From: an uncultured Lachnospiraceae bacterium
GTDB taxonomy: Bacteria; Bacillota; Clostridia; Lachnospirales; Lachnospiraceae
DNA length: 57,064 nt
Assembly (NCBI GenBank): GCA_910588405.1
Contig: CAJUPT010000015.1
Location: 1-57,064, forward strand
Reading direction: 5' to 3'
Below the pieces are notes generated by a model. It worked only from the letters and a program-made list of their open reading frames with translations. It ran no database searches and was not told the DNA's origin. Made by a program: the position numbers and the translations under genes. Positions within the stretch are counted from its first letter, which is position 1. The number at the start of each line of letters is the position of its first letter. Shown in pieces: positions 42,347-50,586 of the stretch.

Positions 42347-44245
42347 TTATCCCGCCATGCCTGTTTTTATTTCGTTTAATATATCCATAGCAATTTCCGC
42401 CGCTCTGCTCCCGGCAGCCTCGCAATCCGCACTGATGTTAACGGCAAAAAAGTATGTATTGTCCGCTGCTTCGATGAACCCGACAAACCAGCCGTTTACA
42501 TCCTGCCCGTCGATGCGCCCGGTCCCGGTTTTTCCGTAAAAGGTTTCCGTGGCGGAAGAAAAAAGGCGGATGGAAGCTTTTACGGCTTCGATGTTTTCGG
42601 GAGCGAAGCCAAAGCTGTTATTGTGCAGCTTGATTAAAAGTTCAACCTGCTCAATCGGAGAAATCTTCAGTGAGGATTCCATCCAGTAGGAAGAAAGACC
42701 GCCGCCGATGTTTTTATTTCCATATCCGATTTTCTGGATATCGTTATGAAGGGCAGGCCTTCCAATCCGTTCGTCCATTTCCTGGAAATACCAGTTGACA
42801 GAGGCGTCCATGGCAGATTGCAGGGTCTGGTCTTTGTTCCATGCTTCAAAGGGATAAGCTTCGCCGTTCCATGGGAGCAGGGAATCGTCCGGCGTAATCA
42901 CGCCGTGTTCCAGTCCGAACAGTCCGTCGTAGATCTTGTAGGTAGAGTCCGGCGGGATGCGCAGGGCGGCACGGTCTGCGTTATAGATGCTCCAGGCATC
43001 ACTTTTTAAATCATACAAAACAAAACTCCCCTCATAGTTTTCAAAATAAGAGGAAAGATCCATGTGGGAAATATTCTGTGAGGAAGGTCTCCAATGATAG
43101 TAGTCGGTGTCGGCGGCATATGTGGAAACAGAAGGCGCCAGCCCAACGAGGAGAATGGCAGTCAGCGTAAAAGCAATAACGCCTTTCCGTGTTTGCCGGC
43201 TTGTCGGTCTTTCGTAAGACGCAATATTGATCATCCGTCGTTTCATCTGTTCCATATGTCTGCCCGGCTCTCCGGTGAAAAATCCTGTCGCAAAGGGAAA
43301 CGGCATACGGGATATTTTTTCGGCAAAGCCGATCAGGGTATTGCCGTATTCTTCGTAATCCTTTTCTTCAAGCATGTTTAAAACGGAAGTATCGCAGGCA
43401 ACCTCCCTGTCGTTTTGCATTGCTCTTAACGCATACCGGACAAAGGGATTGAACCAGTAAACGATTCCGGCAAGGTTCATCGGGAAGCTGATCAGCGTGT
43501 CTCTGTGTTTGTAGTGCTGTAATTCATGGAGCAGCATATATCGGATGGCACGGAGGCTGTCCGTATCGGGGCAGGGCTTGCTGCGGCATGTTTCCTTTTG
43601 GACAGCAGGCTGCATATCCGAATACACATTTACTTCCCGGCAGTCTGAGATTAAGTGAATCGGCAGATAAATACGTGGTTTTAAAAGTCCTGTGATAACA
43701 GGGGACTTCAAAAAGGCTGTGCTGTAGACCGGAATATTTTTACGAAAATCCATTTCATCCAGGCAGCGGCGGTACAGTCTGTGGATTTCCGGGTTTTGGA
43801 GCGGGAGCGCAGACTTTTCCAGCCTGTGCAGGCGAACGAGGGAGCGGGCGGCCGACAGGGCTGCCACAGCCATACCGGCCATCCAGATTCCTGCCAGCAG
43901 ATATCCGATGGCAGGCGGAGTCTGGCCATTCACAGAGATGGCGAAGTCCTCCAGCCAATTTGTTTTTTCTGCCGAAAGAGCACCGACGGCGCTGTTGATG
44001 CCGGAACCGGTATGGAAGAAAAGGGCGTTCTTAAAACCGTCCGGCCATGAAAGAATTCGTGAAAACCCGGTGAAGCGGAATGGCAAAAAAGGAACGATAA
44101 AAAGACCTGTCAGCAGAAGCCACAGATGATACTGCATGCGGCCGGACAGGCTGTTTTTGAATATGCATTTTGCCGCCAAAAGAATTCCGATGATACCACC
44201 AAGGAATACATTGGACAGAAGAAAACGGATCATAAAACCGGCCAT
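42347..44245 (-). CDS. blaR1: BlaR1/MecR1-type antibiotic sensor protease
   Basis: 632-residue membrane sensor. The N-terminal part has four hydrophobic segments around an M56-type metalloprotease domain with the zinc motif HELQH at residues 240-244. The C-terminal extracytoplasmic domain (about 385-632) resembles class D beta-lactamases and keeps all three active-site motifs: STYK (434-437), SVN (482-484) and KTG (572-574). Family knowledge: acylation of the serine by a beta-lactam activates the protease, which relieves BlaI repression. AAGGAG precedes the ATG at 44245, 1 base after the blaI stop. No beta-lactamase gene lies beside it; the divergent operon encodes unknown proteins. Confidence 0.9.
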   Translation of the reverse strand: MAGFMIRFLLSNVFLGGIIGILLAAKCIFKNSLSGRMQYHLWLLLTGLFIVPFLPFRFTGFSRILSWPDGFKNALFFHTGSGINSAVGALSAEKTNWLEDFAISVNGQTPPAIGYLLAGIWMAGMAVAALSAARSLVRLHRLEKSALPLQNPEIHRLYRRCLDEMDFRKNIPVYSTAFLKSPVITGLLKPRIYLPIHLISDCREVNVYSDMQPAVQKETCRSKPCPDTDSLRAIRYMLLHELQHYKHRDTLISFPMNLAGIVYWFNPFVRYALRAMQNDREVACDTSVLNMLEEKDYEEYGNTLIGFAEKISRMPFPFATGFFTGEPGRHMEQMKRRMINIASYERPTSRQTRKGVIAFTLTAILLVGLAPSVSTYAADTDYYHWRPSSQNISHMDLSSYFENYEGSFVLYDLKSDAWSIYNADRAALRIPPDSTYKIYDGLFGLEHGVITPDDSLLPWNGEAYPFEAWNKDQTLQSAMDASVNWYFQEMDERIGRPALHNDIQKIGYGNKNIGGGLSSYWMESSLKISPIEQVELLIKLHNNSFGFAPENIEAVKASIRLFSSATETFYGKTGTGRIDGQDVNGWFVGFIEAADNTYFFAVNISADCEAAGSRAAEIAMDILNEIKTGMAG

Positions 44246-44246
44246 G

Positions 44247-44657
44247 TCAGTAGTCTCCTTTATTTTCCTCCCCTTTTTTTGCCCGTCGGGAGAAAATGCT
44301 GCGCAGTTGTTCGATTTCTGTCTCCGACAGCTTATCATCCTCGATATACGCAGATACCATATTCGTGAGATTTCCGTCGTAGAAGCGTGCCAGAAAGGAA
44401 CTGCTTTTCTGGCTGATATATTCATTTTCCTGTACAAGCGGGGTGTAGACAAATACCCGGCTCTGTTTTTCATAAGTCAGGGCGCCTTTGGTCACAAGGC
44501 GTTTGATCAGCGTCCGGATTGTTTTGGGGCTCCAGCTTGTGGTCTGTAAAAGCTTATCCGTGATCTCATTGGTACTGATCGGGGCGTATTTCCATACGAT
44601 TTTCATAACCTCGAATTCGGCTTCGGATATTTGGGGGAAAGCAGGTTTGCCAGGCAT
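44247..44657 (-). CDS. blaI: BlaI/MecI-family repressor
   Basis: 136-residue winged-helix repressor of the BlaI/MecI/CopY family. ISEAEFEVMKIVWKYAPIST, NEITDKLLQTTSWSPKTIRT, LIKRLVTKGALTYEKQSRVF form the DNA-binding half, and the C-terminal helices dimerise. The usual BlaR1 cleavage region cannot be pinpointed. AAGGAG precedes the ATG. It is the first gene of a two-gene operon with blaR1. The dyad TATTAC-GGAT-GTAATA at 44675-44690, between its promoter and start, is the probable autoregulatory operator, and the same dyad type controls the divergent operon. Confidence 0.92.
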   Translation of the reverse strand: MPGKPAFPQISEAEFEVMKIVWKYAPISTNEITDKLLQTTSWSPKTIRTLIKRLVTKGALTYEKQSRVFVYTPLVQENEYISQKSSSFLARFYDGNLTNMVSAYIEDDKLSETEIEQLRSIFSRRAKKGEENKGDY

Positions 44658-44674
44658 ATCGAAATCTCCTTGAA

Positions 44675-44690
44675 TATTACGGATGTAATA
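44675..44690 (-). promoter_or_regulatory. BlaI-type operator at the blaI promoter
   Basis: Perfect dyad TATTAC-GGAT-GTAATA located just downstream of the blaI -10 box. It shares TTAC-N4-GTAATATT (read on the minus strand) with the two dyads before the divergent operon. Confidence 0.7.
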
Positions 44691-44695
44691 AGTGT

Positions 44696-44724
44696 ATTAT
44701 AGAGGGAGGCGGGGGAAATGTCAA
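44696..44724 (-). promoter_or_regulatory. Promoter of blaI-blaR1
   Basis: On the minus strand TTGACA (44724-44719) and TATAAT (44701-44696) have a 17-base spacer, a perfect consensus, about 40 bases before the blaI start. Confidence 0.85.
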
Positions 44725-44820
44725 ATGGGAAAAGCCTGATTTGAACCTGACCTGGAATAGATACGGATTAGACATTGATCGGGTGCTTCTAATAAGATAG
44801 GTTTCTGAAAGCGAAAAAAC

Positions 44821-44849
44821 TTGACATATAAATCTTACTAATGTAATAT
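44821..44849 (+). promoter_or_regulatory. Promoter of the divergent unknown operon
   Basis: TTGACA (44821-44826), 17 bases, TAATAT (44844-44849). The operator dyad at 44828-44853 covers the spacer and the whole -10 box, so repressor binding would exclude RNA polymerase. Confidence 0.8.
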
Positions 44850-44853
44850 TTAT
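44828..44853 (+). promoter_or_regulatory. BlaI-type operator 1 of the unknown operon
   Basis: 26-base dyad: ATAAATCTTAC, spacer TAAT, GTAATATTTAT. The arms are complementary except for one position. It overlaps the promoter core. Confidence 0.7.
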
Positions 44854-44891
44854 GTAAATATCGTTGCATGCGTATTAAAAATTTTTTACCA

Positions 44892-44917
44892 ATAAATCTT
44901 ACAAAAGTAATATTTAT
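44892..44917 (+). promoter_or_regulatory. BlaI-type operator 2 of the unknown operon
   Basis: Second 26-base dyad with arms identical to operator 1 (ATAAATCTTAC and GTAATATTTAT) and spacer AAAA. Centre-to-centre distance from operator 1 is 64 bases, about six helical turns, so the two lie on the same face of the DNA, downstream of the transcription start. Confidence 0.7.
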
Positions 44918-44958
44918 ATGGGATATGGAAATTTTTATCTGCAAATATGAGAAAATAA

Positions 44959-46251
44959 ATGGGGATCAATTTGATAGAAAAAATATACAGGCGGAAAAAG
45001 AGAAGGATTAGGGGTAAGACTGCGTTTTTGATAATGTTCATTATAATACATCGCTTCACAGTGGGCGGCAATGTATTTTCGAGACAGCCGGAGTTTATGA
45101 AAACTGTAATTCCGGTACAATTTTTAAACAAAAGTGTTTCGACGGCACAGATTCGTCAAAACATGATCGGGACAGAATTGGCAGCCATCTGTCTGTCTCT
45201 TTACCGACAGGCCGCAAAAGATAACAAATTATCTGATTTGGATACAATACGCAGCATTGTAAAACAGCTCGGCATCCATGGATATCCTGCTGTCGATCGT
45301 GAAAATCAAGTGGATATGGAGAAAGCGGAGCAGGTGCTTGCGTTTTGCGAAAAAGTGAAAAGCGGTAAGGAGGCAGAAATAACGGTTATTGAAGTCAACG
45401 ACCAGGCCGGATTTGCAAGATATGACCTGCACACCGGAGGCGGAACGGTCGATGTGGTCAGAAGTTATTACAAATATGAAAATGAGACATTACGGAGGGA
45501 AGCTATGGTGAGCTACCGGGCGGAAAACTGGAATGAAACAGAGGAAGGGTATCTGATGTTCTCCGGCGCTTATTTTTCGGACGTTACCTACATCCTTACG
45601 TTAAATGAAGAGGAAATCTATACGGCCTGGCGGGTGCTGCCGCTGGATAAAAGGTGCAGGGAGTTGAACAGGAAATACTTTCTGCCTATCGGCTATGGGC
45701 GGAACAATATGTTTCTTGTGAATTGGAACGAGGATGACTTTGGGGAATTGAATTTTTACGATCTATACGATATCCTCCGGCCGAAGACAGGCGGGCGGGT
45801 GATGCCGTATACAGCAGTGGAGGATTTGGGATTTGGCGCTGTTTACCGGATTCCGAAGGAGGGGTTTGAAGGTGTTATTATGGATTATTTTAAGATCGAC
45901 GCCGAAACATTGCGGAGGAAAACGGTATATTATCCGGAGGATGGCACTTATGAATACAGGCCGAGAGGATATTATGAGGCCGAATATCCGGAATATCCGT
46001 ATCCGGAGGTAACAGGGTATGCAAAGAACGAGGATGGAACGATCACGCTTTCGGTTCAGGCGGTATTTCCTGCCATGGGCGATTCCAGGGCTTATGCCCA
46101 TGAAGTCGTGGTTCGCCCGCTGGCCAATGGGGGTATGCAGTATGTATCCAACCGGGTATGCCCATCCGATGATTATGGGGATAATGAGGCGGTATGGCAT
46201 GTTCCCCGTTTGGAGAGGGATAAATGGGAAGAGATTTATGGAGGTAAATGA
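44959..46251 (+). CDS. Uncharacterised membrane-anchored protein, one copy of a repeated domain
   Basis: 430-residue protein that I cannot assign to a named family with confidence. A very basic N-terminus (YRRKKRRIRGK) precedes a hydrophobic segment (about 20-32), so the rest should lie outside the membrane. The large domain shows blocks shared with the next gene: YTAWRVLPLDKRCRELNRKY, then NNMFLVNWNEDDF, FYDLYDILRP, and DGTITLSVQAVFP with GGMQYVSNRV. No enzyme motif is seen. The start at 44959 has only a weak ribosome binding site, and TTG 44971 is an alternative. It is first in an operon preceded by two BlaI-type operators and is directly coupled to the next gene. Confidence 0.75.
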   Translation: MGINLIEKIYRRKKRRIRGKTAFLIMFIIIHRFTVGGNVFSRQPEFMKTVIPVQFLNKSVSTAQIRQNMIGTELAAICLSLYRQAAKDNKLSDLDTIRSIVKQLGIHGYPAVDRENQVDMEKAEQVLAFCEKVKSGKEAEITVIEVNDQAGFARYDLHTGGGTVDVVRSYYKYENETLRREAMVSYRAENWNETEEGYLMFSGAYFSDVTYILTLNEEEIYTAWRVLPLDKRCRELNRKYFLPIGYGRNNMFLVNWNEDDFGELNFYDLYDILRPKTGGRVMPYTAVEDLGFGAVYRIPKEGFEGVIMDYFKIDAETLRRKTVYYPEDGTYEYRPRGYYEAEYPEYPYPEVTGYAKNEDGTITLSVQAVFPAMGDSRAYAHEVVVRPLANGGMQYVSNRVCPSDDYGDNEAVWHVPRLERDKWEEIYGGK

Positions 46252-48815
46252 TGGAGCGTGTTATGTGGCTGATCAGAAAATATGGGGTCTTCATTTTGAC
46301 AATTTTGACAGTATTGCTGATTGCAGGGGTGGGGGCGGCCTGTTTTCGCAGGTGGAAGGCGGAACAGGCTCGTTGGTATGAACACGGATATTCAGAGATG
46401 GATATGGATGCTGCGGGGGCGGCGGAGAGTAACCCGGAGGATTCGGGAGCGAAAGAAGATGAGGAAATATTAAAAGGCGGGAAAGCGATAAAGGATGGGA
46501 ACTCAGGTCACTCGGTGACCCGTGCCGATGCATGCCTCATCACGGAAGCGGAGCGAAAACAGCTGCAGGACCAGGCATTGTCGGCGGCAGAATCGGTCGG
46601 CGGAATCCACCGGAATGCCACGGTCAGGGATGTGCCGGATCTTTTTGCCGGGGTTTATGAATTGACTGATGAGCAGCAGAAAGCGGTGGTGGAGGAATTG
46701 GGGAAAAACGGTCGGGTAAGCGTGGGAGAAGGACTTGACATGCAGAATTATGAGAAGGTGGAGACCTTCTATGACGACTACATGAACGGCCGGGATTCCA
46801 TGGCGACTATTTTCAATGTGCAGGAAAGCGGCCTGGCTGGCTCTGTCACGTTTATCCATCGTAACGACAGAATACAGACTTATTATGTGGGCATCCGGTG
46901 GGAGGAAGGCGGCATTCCCGTAATAGACGGAACCTCCGTGAATGAGGTGGCTGAGCTGAAACTGACAGAAAAAGGATATCTGATCTACGCTTATGAGAGG
47001 GTCATCGCCCATGGAAGTCTGCGGGAGTACTGGCGGGTCAGGCCTGTTTCTGAAAAATGCCGGGAGTTGACGGAGAAATATATATCCGGGCTGAGCTATG
47101 TAAATTACAATATGCTCGTCACCGACTGGGACGCCGGAAATGTGGAGGATATCTTAATGCCCTGTATGTTTGAGGATATTTACCGCATTGATACGGGAGA
47201 AAATCTGACAGCAGAGAACTGGAAAGTCCCGGCACGGCAATATGAGAAAACCATGACTACTTATTTCCCTGTATCCACAGATCAACTGAGAGCCTGCTGC
47301 GGATACGATGCGGACAGCGACAGTTATCCTTATGAGATGATTTACGCCGTGCCGCACCCTCCTTTCGGCGAGGTAACCGATTATACGGAGAATGAGGACG
47401 GAACGATTACGCTGGTCGTGGACGGCGTATGGCCTGATTATAATTCCGATCATGCTTTTACAAACCGGATACGGATACAGCCTTTTGCAGATGGAACCTT
47501 TCGCTATCTTTCCAATTCTATAGAGCAGGGGGAGCTGGAGATACCGGGGAGGGAAGTATTGGGAGGACAAGGGAGGATGGAGACAGGTAAGAAGGAAATG
47601 GCAAAGCAGAAAGAAATGGCAGCACGATGGAAGATGGCAGCAATGGAAAGAAAGGAGTCCCTGCCAGGTCTGAAAGCAGCGGAACAATGGACAAATGGCT
47701 ACAACCTCCCGATTACCCGGCAGGAAAGAAAAGAAGCGGAAACAGACTGTAAAAACGTGATGGCGCTGCTTCGTGATCTTTATGAGCAGGCAGAGAAAGG
47801 GGAAACTTCCAATGTCGTTCTTTCTGACGAAACCATCCTTAAGATGCGGGATAAAGCGGCGGAAACGGGGCGGCCGGTTTATACGGTTGTATTATATGCC
47901 GATATGGAAAATCATGAACAGATGGAGCGTTTTCTAAAGACTTGCGCAGAGGGTAAAGCAGGTTCGCTGGTCACTTATGTGATTCGCCGTAATGGCGGAA
48001 TCGGAAGGATCAAATACCTGTTTGACGGAACGGTTATGTATGCGCTAAGCGCAAATGCGGTATGGAATGAAAAAGCGGAATCCGGCATGAGTATCACCGA
48101 TATTTCCCAGACCAGAATCCGGAAATGGCATTATTCCGGCAAAGGCTGGTTCTGCTATGAGCTGTGCGTCCCGGAATATCCTGAGGTGACGGAAGCGGTC
48201 AATGGGAGCCGCCTGATCCGGGTCAGGCCTATGGCAGAAGAACTGCGGGAGATGTCCGTAAAATGTGTGTTGGGATTGGGTTATCAGGGGAATAACCTGC
48301 TCTGTTCAAACTGGGATGCGGAGCATTTGGAAGGGCTGGATTTTAATGGAGCGTATGAATATTTGTATGCGATGAAATATGGAGAGAAGTTTGCGGCCGA
48401 TGCGGACAGTCCGAATGGAATTCCCGGAGAAGAGTTTGAAAGCCTGATGATGGAGTATCTTCCAGTCACGGCGGAGCAGATCAGGAAGTATGCGGTGTGG
48501 AATGGGGAGGAGAATGAAGAAAAACGTACTTATGCCTGGGTTGGCCTGGGATGCGGAAATTATGCCCCTACTTTTTTCGGCACGTCCCTGCCGGAGGCGA
48601 CCGATATCAGATATCATGGCGACGGCATCGTCACATTAACGGTGGATGCGGTGTGCGGCATGATGATGTGCGATGATGCGGTGATCACTCATGAGCTTAC
48701 GGTGGAATTTGATGGGAGCGGCGGATTCCGGTATCTGGGGAATAAGATTTTGAATGATGGAATTAAGGACATACCGGTTTATCAGTATCGGATGGGTATG
48801 TTCTGGGAAAGCTGA
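46251..48815 (+). CDS. Uncharacterised membrane-anchored protein, two copies of the repeated domain
   Basis: 854-residue protein with a single N-terminal membrane anchor (about 9-28, GVFILTILTVLLIAGVGAAC) and two tandem copies of the domain of the preceding protein. Copy 1 (about 90-430) has YWRVRPVSEKCRELTEKYIS, NYNMLVTDWDAGN and DGTITLVVDGVWP. Copy 2 (about 490-850) has RLIRVRPMAEELREMSVK, GNNLLCSNWDAEH and DGIVTLTVDAVCG. A basic, methionine-rich linker joins them. ATG 46251 shares one base with the previous stop and has GGAGG 6 bases upstream; ATG 46248 is too close. Regulation by BlaI is inferred from the operators. Its function is unknown. Confidence 0.75.
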   Translation: MERVMWLIRKYGVFILTILTVLLIAGVGAACFRRWKAEQARWYEHGYSEMDMDAAGAAESNPEDSGAKEDEEILKGGKAIKDGNSGHSVTRADACLITEAERKQLQDQALSAAESVGGIHRNATVRDVPDLFAGVYELTDEQQKAVVEELGKNGRVSVGEGLDMQNYEKVETFYDDYMNGRDSMATIFNVQESGLAGSVTFIHRNDRIQTYYVGIRWEEGGIPVIDGTSVNEVAELKLTEKGYLIYAYERVIAHGSLREYWRVRPVSEKCRELTEKYISGLSYVNYNMLVTDWDAGNVEDILMPCMFEDIYRIDTGENLTAENWKVPARQYEKTMTTYFPVSTDQLRACCGYDADSDSYPYEMIYAVPHPPFGEVTDYTENEDGTITLVVDGVWPDYNSDHAFTNRIRIQPFADGTFRYLSNSIEQGELEIPGREVLGGQGRMETGKKEMAKQKEMAARWKMAAMERKESLPGLKAAEQWTNGYNLPITRQERKEAETDCKNVMALLRDLYEQAEKGETSNVVLSDETILKMRDKAAETGRPVYTVVLYADMENHEQMERFLKTCAEGKAGSLVTYVIRRNGGIGRIKYLFDGTVMYALSANAVWNEKAESGMSITDISQTRIRKWHYSGKGWFCYELCVPEYPEVTEAVNGSRLIRVRPMAEELREMSVKCVLGLGYQGNNLLCSNWDAEHLEGLDFNGAYEYLYAMKYGEKFAADADSPNGIPGEEFESLMMEYLPVTAEQIRKYAVWNGEENEEKRTYAWVGLGCGNYAPTFFGTSLPEATDIRYHGDGIVTLTVDAVCGMMMCDDAVITHELTVEFDGSGGFRYLGNKILNDGIKDIPVYQYRMGMFWES

Positions 48816-48825
48816 TAGAAAAGAA

Positions 48826-48945
48826 GTGGAGGACGCTAAAAAATCTCCGATTGTTTTTGATGAGGACTGTCCGGAATTGTCACCGGCTATGGTGAAGGCA
48901 TTCAAGCGTGCCGTTATTCAGCGGAACCGCAGAAAAAAGGTGTAG
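48826..48945 (+). pseudogene. Short open frame, possible 3' remnant of a small antitoxin-like gene
   Basis: 39 codons from a GTG at 48826 encode a conserved-looking segment, SPIVFDEDCPELSPAMVKAF, followed by a basic tail. It resembles the C-terminal end of small clostridial proteins with a DEDCPELTPE-type motif, some of them antitoxin-like. No good start or ribosome binding site exists, since the frame runs back into the preceding gene, so a truncated remnant is the most likely reading. Confidence 0.35.
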
Positions 48946-49219
48946 ATTTTGGCAGAATGGATATACTGATCTTATGTCGTGCCGCCTGGCTGAGAAGGAG
49001 CGGCAGGATGAATAGCAGAATATAGGAAGGCATATACACAAACACACAAATATGAAAAGGACGGTAACAGCTTGCACATGACGACGATATGGAACCTTCT
49101 GCTGGTATGGTATCTGTTCTTGGGGGTGAGTTTTGAATTTTGGGCGGATCAGGGGTAAAGTTCAGGTAAAAGTGTTTTTGGTAAAAGTACTTTTAAGGAC
49201 GTATTTTTTCAAAAACCGC
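48946..49219. other. Intergenic region without a visible gene
   Basis: Nothing recognisable was found on either strand apart from short unsupported open frames. GTAAAAGT occurs twice near 49160-49190 (GGTAAAAGTGTTT and GGTAAAAGTACTT). The carA promoter candidate begins at 49220. Confidence 0.4.
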
Positions 49220-49248
49220 TTGAATTATCCGCCTCACTGTGATAAACT
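49220..49248 (+). promoter_or_regulatory. Candidate promoter for carAB
   Basis: TTGAAT (49220-49225) and TAAACT (49243-49248) with a 17-base spacer. The match is moderate. It would give a leader of about 150-170 bases containing the terminator at 49297-49336. Confidence 0.4.
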
Positions 49249-49296
49249 CTTTACAATTTGAGTAGAAATAACAACGACCAAAGGCGGAATCAAAGG

Positions 49297-49336
49297 GGAA
49301 TCTGCGGCTCTGGGGAGCTTGGATTCTCTTTTTTTT
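49297..49336 (+). terminator. Terminator-like structure in the carA leader
   Basis: GGAATC (49297-49302) pairs with GATTCT (49322-49327), an inner GCTC (49307-49310) pairs with GAGC (49315-49318), and a tract rich in T follows (49327-49336). It stands between the candidate promoter and carA, as expected for an attenuator, or it ends upstream transcription. Confidence 0.6.
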
Positions 49337-49425
49337 GCGGTTTTTTAGAAGCAAAAGGCGCGCAAATATGGGTTGTTTTTTGAAAGCAGTTTTGTTTTAT
49401 GGCAGAAAGGGGAACGGATCGATCT

Positions 49426-50586
49426 ATGAAAGCTTTATCGTATGACAGACTGACAGGCGACGGACGTAAGGCCTATTTGATTTTAGAGGACGGGACGGTG
49501 TTCGAGGGAACAGGCATCGGAGCTTGTAAAAACGTGATCAGCGAGATTGTATTTAACACTTCTATGGCAGGATATTTGGAAGTTCTCACCGACCCTTCTT
49601 ACGCAGGCCAGGCCGTGGCCATGACTTACCCGTTGATTGGAAATTATGGAATCTGTTATGAGGATATGGAATCGAGACGGCCCTGGCCGGACGGATTCAT
49701 CGTCAGAGAGCTGTCCCGGCTGCCCGGCAATTTCCGCAGTGAGGATACGATTCAGCACTTTCTCACCGAACATGGAATTCCCGGTATCTGCGGCATCGAC
49801 ACCAGAGCATTGACCAGAATCCTGCGGGAAAAGGGGACGATGAACGGGATGATTACCGGGGATGAGGCGGTGGCCGCAAAGACGGAGGCGGTTCTTGCGG
49901 ATATCAGGGCGTACAGTCCCCGGGGCGTGGTAGAACGGGTGAGCAGAAAAGAGAAGACGGTTCTTGGTGAAGACAGTGCTTATAATGGCCATAGCAATAG
50001 TGGCAGAAATGGCTCCGGCTACCGTGTCGCTTTACTGGACTTCGGCGCCAAAGACAATATTGCCCGCTCCTTACTGCAGCGGGGCTGTCAGGTAACTGTT
50101 TATCCGGCATACACAAAGGCGGAGGAAGTAATCAGGGATGCTCCCGATGGCATTATGCTCAGCAACGGCCCGGGCGACCCGAAGGAGTGCGTGGAAATCA
50201 TTGAAGAGCTGAAAAAGCTGTATGAGACTGACATTCCCATTTTCGCCATCTGCCTGGGCCACCAGCTGTTGGCGCTGGCGGCGGGCGGGGATACCTATAA
50301 GATGAAGTACGGCCACCGGGGGGCGAACCATCCGGTGAAGGACCTGGCCACGGGCCGGGTGTACATATCCTCCCAGAACCACGGCTATGTGGTGGACGCA
50401 GAGAAAATGGACAGCCGTGTGGCGGTGCCAGCCTTTGTCAATGTGAACGACGGCACCAACGAAGGGCTGTCCTATGTGGGGAAAAATATTTTCACGGTAC
50501 AGTTCCATCCCGAGGCCTGCCCCGGTCCCAGGGATTCGGCCTGTCTGTTCGACCGGTTTATGAAAATGATGGAGGTGGAGAGATAA
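49426..50586 (+). CDS. carA: Carbamoyl-phosphate synthase small (glutaminase) subunit
   Basis: 386-residue glutamine amidotransferase subunit that supplies ammonia to CarB. The N-terminal domain has KAYLILEDGTVFEGTGIGA, VFNTSMAGYLEVLTDPSYAG and GICGIDTRALTRILREKG. The class I glutaminase domain has the nucleophile cysteine in FAICLGHQLLALAAGG and the His-Glu pair in QFHPEACPGP. An in-frame ATG at 49399 would add nine residues and has no ribosome binding site; 49426 is preceded by AAAGGGGAACGGA. It is coupled to carB with a TAATG junction. The pathway is arginine and/or pyrimidine synthesis. Confidence 0.95.
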   Translation: MKALSYDRLTGDGRKAYLILEDGTVFEGTGIGACKNVISEIVFNTSMAGYLEVLTDPSYAGQAVAMTYPLIGNYGICYEDMESRRPWPDGFIVRELSRLPGNFRSEDTIQHFLTEHGIPGICGIDTRALTRILREKGTMNGMITGDEAVAAKTEAVLADIRAYSPRGVVERVSRKEKTVLGEDSAYNGHSNSGRNGSGYRVALLDFGAKDNIARSLLQRGCQVTVYPAYTKAEEVIRDAPDGIMLSNGPGDPKECVEIIEELKKLYETDIPIFAICLGHQLLALAAGGDTYKMKYGHRGANHPVKDLATGRVYISSQNHGYVVDAEKMDSRVAVPAFVNVNDGTNEGLSYVGKNIFTVQFHPEACPGPRDSACLFDRFMKMMEVER

